From contig MU646503.1 in assembly GCA_026770585.1 (NCBI GenBank), positions 308,702-321,603 on the forward strand: 12,902 nt of DNA, written 5' to 3'. The stretch comes from Baffinella frigidus (Eukaryota > Cryptophyceae > Cryptomonadales > Baffinellaceae). The stretch's first letter is position 1; each line of letters starts with the position of its first letter. Made by a program: the position numbers and the translations under genes. Below the pieces are notes generated by a model, which saw nothing but the letters and a program-made list of their open reading frames with translations, made no database searches and had not been told where the DNA came from. Of this stretch, positions 11,180 to 12,902 are shown in pieces.

Positions 11180-11203
11180 CTGATTGTCCCTGCGCACCTT
11201 CAT
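11180..11203 (-). pseudogene. D exon copy D4, diverged
   Basis: After ACGCCAG the frame reads MKVRRDNQ, aligned with VKASGDKQ of D1 at Lys, Asp and Gln. It is the weakest of the D copies. Confidence 0.3.
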
Positions 11204-11223
11204 CTGGCGTAGGGTTGAGGGTG

Positions 11224-11343
11224 TAACGGGGTACCTCGCTCATAAGAAACAGCCTAACCCTAGGACCCTACAGTAGGCCTATGCCTACGGCCCTATGATG
11301 GTCCTAGGGGGGTGGGCTTTTTTATGAGCGAGGTACCCCTGTA
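11224..11343 (+). mobile_element. Family-1 element, copy 6
   Basis: TAACGGGGTACCTCGCTCAT to ATGAGCGAGGTACCCCTGTA; the left tip has TAACGGGG instead of TACAGGGG. The interior keeps CCTAGGACCCTACAGTAGGC and CCTATGATGGTCCTAGGGG. The homopolymer part of the left arm has become CAGCCTAACC. Confidence 0.85.
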
Positions 11344-11436
11344 CGGTGTAGCGTTCACGCCAGGGCCTGGTGTCGTCCCCCCGTGCCGTGCGACATTTCC
11401 ACCAGCCCTTAAAGTGGGAGCACACATCGCCTCTTC
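11344..11436. other. Stretch that continues the F1 frame on the minus strand
   Basis: Plain GC-rich sequence. On the - strand, if the 11437-11559 element is set aside, the F1 frame could continue here (EEEAMCAPTLRAGGNVARHG) without a stop until the family-1 element. This is an inference from the insertion structure; there is no motif. Confidence 0.3.
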
Positions 11437-11559
11437 CTAGCTCTGTTCCACTCGGTTCGCCAAAAGTTGATAAATCCCTTTGAAAAAGATGGCTTTTGGC
11501 GTTTTGAGTTGAATAAAAGGACATGGTCGATTTAGTCTACCAGAGTTAAACAGAGCTAG
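11437..11559. mobile_element. 123-bp element with 11-bp terminal repeats and 5-bp target duplication
   Basis: CTAGCTCTGTT at 11437-11447 pairs exactly with AACAGAGCTAG at 11549-11559. It is flanked on both sides by TCTTC (11432-11436 and 11560-11564), a 5-bp target site duplication. The interior is AT-rich with a CGCCAAAAG / CTTTTGGCG hairpin (11458-11466 with 11493-11501). No coding frame. Size, ends and target duplication fit a MITE of a different family from 1 and 2. Confidence 0.7.
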
Positions 11560-11624
11560 TCTTCCTCCTCCTTGATTCGATGAAAGTCGGGACTGGGCAT
11601 GGGTGCGACCTCAGCGGCCATCTC
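11556..11624 (-). CDS. F exon copy F1, 3' part ending in an acquired stop
   Basis: On the - strand the frame reads EMAAEVAPMPSPDFHRIKEE and ED, then TAG at 11556-11558. The MAAEV part matches F2 and F3. The TAG lies in the terminal repeat of the inserted 123-bp element, so the present end of the frame is not original. The upstream bases (11625-11643, a CCCGAAATCTGAAACCCC-like word) interrupt the frame relative to F3 and resemble the telomere-like repeat; they may be a very short repeat insertion or intron relic. Confidence 0.4.
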   Translation of the reverse strand, partial: EMAAEVAPMPSPDFHRIKEEED

Positions 11625-11659
11625 CGGGGTTTCAGATTTCGGGTGTGAGGGACGAGCAC

Positions 11660-11833
11660 AGCTTCATAGGGTAACGGCCTGAAAATGGGGTAGTTAGGCC
11701 TACGGCATTGCCTAGGACCTCCTACCGTAGGCCGAGGGATCCTCGGACCAAAACGTCTCGGCCTACGGTAGGAGGTCCTAGGCAATGCCGTAGGCCTAAC
11801 TACCCCATTTTCTGGCCGTTGCCCTATTAAGCT
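11660..11833. mobile_element. 174-bp near-perfect hairpin element inside exon copy F1
   Basis: Bases 11666-11736 are the reverse complement of 11757-11827 with 2 mismatches in 71 pairs; with one further mismatch pairing reaches 11660 and 11833. The loop is 20 bases. AGCT lies at both outer ends, probably a 4-bp target duplication. The arms contain CCTACCGTAGG and CCTAGG as in families 1 to 3. The flanks CACAGCT and GGTCCTCCAT are contiguous (CACAGCTGGTCTTCCAT) in copy F3, so an uninterrupted site exists in the window. Confidence 0.85.
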
Positions 11834-11870
11834 GGTCCTCCATGTTCCACCCGGAGGGGTTGCACCCCGC
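11830..11870 (-). pseudogene. F exon copy F1, 5' part, separated by the hairpin
   Basis: On the - strand the frame reads GCNPSGWNMEDQ and then meets the hairpin. F3 has STLWGMEDQLCSS at this point, so MEDQ is common and the residues before it differ. A CCGGCGGG word upstream recurs near 12583. Confidence 0.4.
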
Positions 11871-12154
11871 CGGTTTTAGGGTTTTTTGGTGGATGTAAAA
11901 ACGTTTTTGGCGGATGGATTAGGAGGACTGTCTCGATGCCCCCGACCCTGCGGTGCGCCTAGTACCGAAACCCTATCCTAGAAGGTTACATCAGGGTTTC
12001 GGGTTGAGGGGTTATCTGATACGGTTCATACGCTACGGTACGCATCCAGTAGGCCTAGCACCTGTTTCCAGGAACTTTCAGAGGTTAACAAAAAAGAAGA
12101 AGAAGAAGTACGCGTGTTGAAAAAATCGGATTGGACGCGGGATCAGCCCCAAGG
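11871..12154. other. Mostly plain sequence, no gene called
   Basis: Short G-rich telomere-like words near 11996-12015 and a GAA microsatellite at about 12099-12109. The words GCCGGTTTTAGGGTT (11868) and GCCGGTTCTAGGGTT (12583) are shared, marking the edge of a duplicated block. Nothing coding is recognised. Confidence 0.4.
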
Positions 12155-12263
12155 GTGTGGGGTGTGGGGTGTGGGGTGTAGGGTGTAGGGTGTAGGGTGT
12201 AGGGTGTGGGGTGTAGGGTGTAGGGTGTAGGGTGTAGGGTGTAGGGTGTAGGGTATAGGGTGT
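12155..12263 (-). repeat. GGGTGTG / GGGTGTA minisatellite
   Basis: On + there are three GGGTGTG units followed by about twelve GGGTGTA units (one GGGTATA); on the - strand CCCTACA. It starts where F2 ends (GAG|GTCGCTCC then CCCTACACC), so it may be the intron after F2. Confidence 0.9.
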
Positions 12264-12320
12264 AGGAGCGACCTCGGCGGCCATCTTGGCAGTGAGAGAC
12301 GAGCACAGATGGTCCTCCAT
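12264..12320 (-). CDS. F exon copy F2
   Basis: On the - strand ATG (12318-12320) opens MEDHLCSSLTAKMAAEV, followed by APT and CCCTACA repeat. GCCGAG|GTCGCT could be a donor. Compared with F3 it has His for Gln and Thr for Ala. It is conserved at the protein level among copies (MED-LCSSL-AKMAAEV), helical and amphipathic. The function is unknown. Confidence 0.5.
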
Positions 12321-12340
12321 ACCCCACCCCGTACGTTTCT

Positions 12341-12406
12341 GAGGTCCTAGGCAGGTCCTAGGGCCCTACGGTAGGGCGTATGAGTCTACTCGCCACTTGA
12401 GGGATA
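12341..12406 (+). mobile_element. Family-2 element, copy g, left part missing
   Basis: GAGGTCCTAGGCAGGTCCTA, CCCTACGGTAGGGCGTATGA and CTCGCCACTTGAGGGATA are kept; the left 35 to 40 bases and the internal palindrome are gone, replaced by GTACGTTTCT. It sits next to F4 on the - strand. Confidence 0.8.
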
Positions 12407-12411
12407 GCTGT

Positions 12412-12460
12412 GCACAGCTGGTCCTCAATGCCCTCGTCGAAAAAGTAGATGGGTCCCCCC
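12412..12460 (-). CDS. F exon copy F4 with a different upstream part
   Basis: On the - strand the frame reads GPIYFFDEGIEDQLCTA and then enters the family-2 element at TATCCC. IEDQLCTA aligns with MEDQLCSS of F3, while the YFFDEG part is new and hydrophobic. This suggests either a second exon type or the true upstream coding context. The element insertion removes the KMAAEV part. Confidence 0.4.
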
Positions 12461-12615
12461 AAAAGAGATGTCCCACCTCGAGGTTCCAACTCAGGAGCTC
12501 CCGCTTACGGGGTGTCCCCCTTATCCGGTAAGCCACGGGGGCACGCATCGGTAGGGCCCACCCCCCGCAAGGTCGCAACCCGCCGGTTCTAGGGTTGAGG
12601 GTGGCAGATTAGGGT
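12461..12615. other. Spacer, no gene called
   Basis: Plain GC-rich sequence. One minus frame is open across it but joins F4 only in a shifted frame. GCCGGTTCTAGGGTTGAGGG (12583-12602) duplicates the word near 11869. Confidence 0.35.
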
Positions 12616-12761
12616 GTAGGAGCGACCTCGGCGTGCGCCACCCCGTACGTTTCTGAGGTCCTAGGCAGGTCCTAGGGCCCTACGGTAGCGTTTCTGAGGT
12701 CCTAGGCAGGTCCTAGGGCCCTACGGTAGGGCGTATGAGTCTACTCGCCACTTGAGGGATA
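12616..12761 (+). repeat. Duplicated block with family-2 copy h and a 41-bp internal duplication
   Basis: GTGTAGGAGCGACCTCGGCG and CCACCCCGTACGTTTCTGAG match 12259-12350, but the 46-base F exon core is deleted between them. The family-2 remnant is then present one and a half times: CGTTTCTGAGGTCCTAGGCA starts at 12648 and again at 12689 (period 41). It ends CTCGCCACTTGAGGGATA at 12761. Confidence 0.85.
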
Positions 12762-12777
12762 TGGGCGTGGGGGTGAC

Positions 12778-12845
12778 CTCGGCGGCCATCTTGGCAGCGA
12801 GGGACGAGCACAGCTGGTCTTCCATACCCCACAGCGTTGAGTCGC
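12778..12845 (-). CDS. F exon copy F3, intact with AG border
   Basis: On the - strand, after CCCGAAAGCAG, the frame reads DSTLWGMEDQLCSSLAAKMA and AE, ending GAG|GTCACC. The upstream flank is CCCGAAACCCG repeat, the same pattern as E2 and D1. It is the cleanest F copy and provides the uninterrupted version of the site where the 11660-11833 hairpin sits. The family is not recognised. Confidence 0.5.
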
Positions 12846-12902
12846 CTGCTTTCGGGGTACGGGTTTCGGGGTCAGGGTTTCGGGGGGGGGGGAGAGAGAG
12901 AG
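12846..12902 (-). repeat. G-rich telomere-like end with GA run
   Basis: On + GGTTTCGGGGTCAGGGTTTCGG, then a G10 run and (GA)n to the window edge. On the - strand this is a CT tract plus CCCGAAACCC, resembling the polypyrimidine stretch before an acceptor (compare 7303-7416). Confidence 0.7.

Noticed and set aside
11546-11785. 79-codon minus frame through the hairpin
   Set aside because: Half of it is one hairpin arm; the conserved MAAEV frame is a different one.
1-12902. tRNA, rRNA or bacterial promoter/terminator features
   Set aside because: No cloverleaf, rRNA core word or operon layout was seen; hairpins belong to inverted-repeat elements.

Overview
The window looks like nuclear DNA of a eukaryotic microbe, most likely a microalga or related protist. 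It has no bacterial-style gene packing. It is full of degenerate relatives of the TTTAGGG-type telomere repeat (exact CCCTAAA runs near 5221-5245 and 7735-7755, many CCCCAAA, CCCTACA and CCCGAAA variants). Recognisable coding pieces are short and bounded by AG and GT, as in intron-rich genes. From memory only, repeat mixtures like this occur in some cryptophyte assemblies; I cannot confirm the taxon. No rRNA, tRNA, CRISPR array or bacterial operon was seen.

Layout. From 1 to 7.8 kb, exon-like islands lie on the + strand: five copies of a basic coiled-coil exon (391-1152), pieces of a CxxC zinc-ribbon exon (1945-4410), eight or more copies of an ILDDSQ exon (5186-6928), and a terminal coiled-coil exon pair with a stop codon (7417-7806). 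Between them are telomere-like minisatellites, mostly C-rich on the + strand, a 20-bp AAGTTGACT array (3855-4345) and a 252-bp tandem repeat (5876-6483). From 7.85 to 9.75 kb is an intergenic strip packed with small inverted-repeat elements: five copies of a 120-bp family ending CAGGGGTAC and four copies of a 105-bp family ending TCCCTTAAG, all flanked by TA or nearly so. From 9.3 to 12.9 kb, exon-like islands lie on the - strand (VYELAEVTM x4, KASGDKQKAW x4, MEDQLCSSL x4), and the telomere-like repeats there are G-rich on +, so again C-rich on the sense strand.

The simplest reading is two convergent, repeatedly duplicated and partly decayed gene regions whose introns are built from telomere-like minisatellites, with a cluster of small transposon-derived elements between them. 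Several elements can be dated relative to the genes: a 172-bp near-perfect hairpin interrupts an exon copy whose uninterrupted paralogue lies 1 kb away, and a 123-bp element with a 5-bp target duplication supplies the stop codon of the same copy. The most unusual signal is in the 105-bp family, where an internal palindrome keeps its symmetry although its sequence differs between copies. No complete gene is assigned; every coding call is an exon or fragment.
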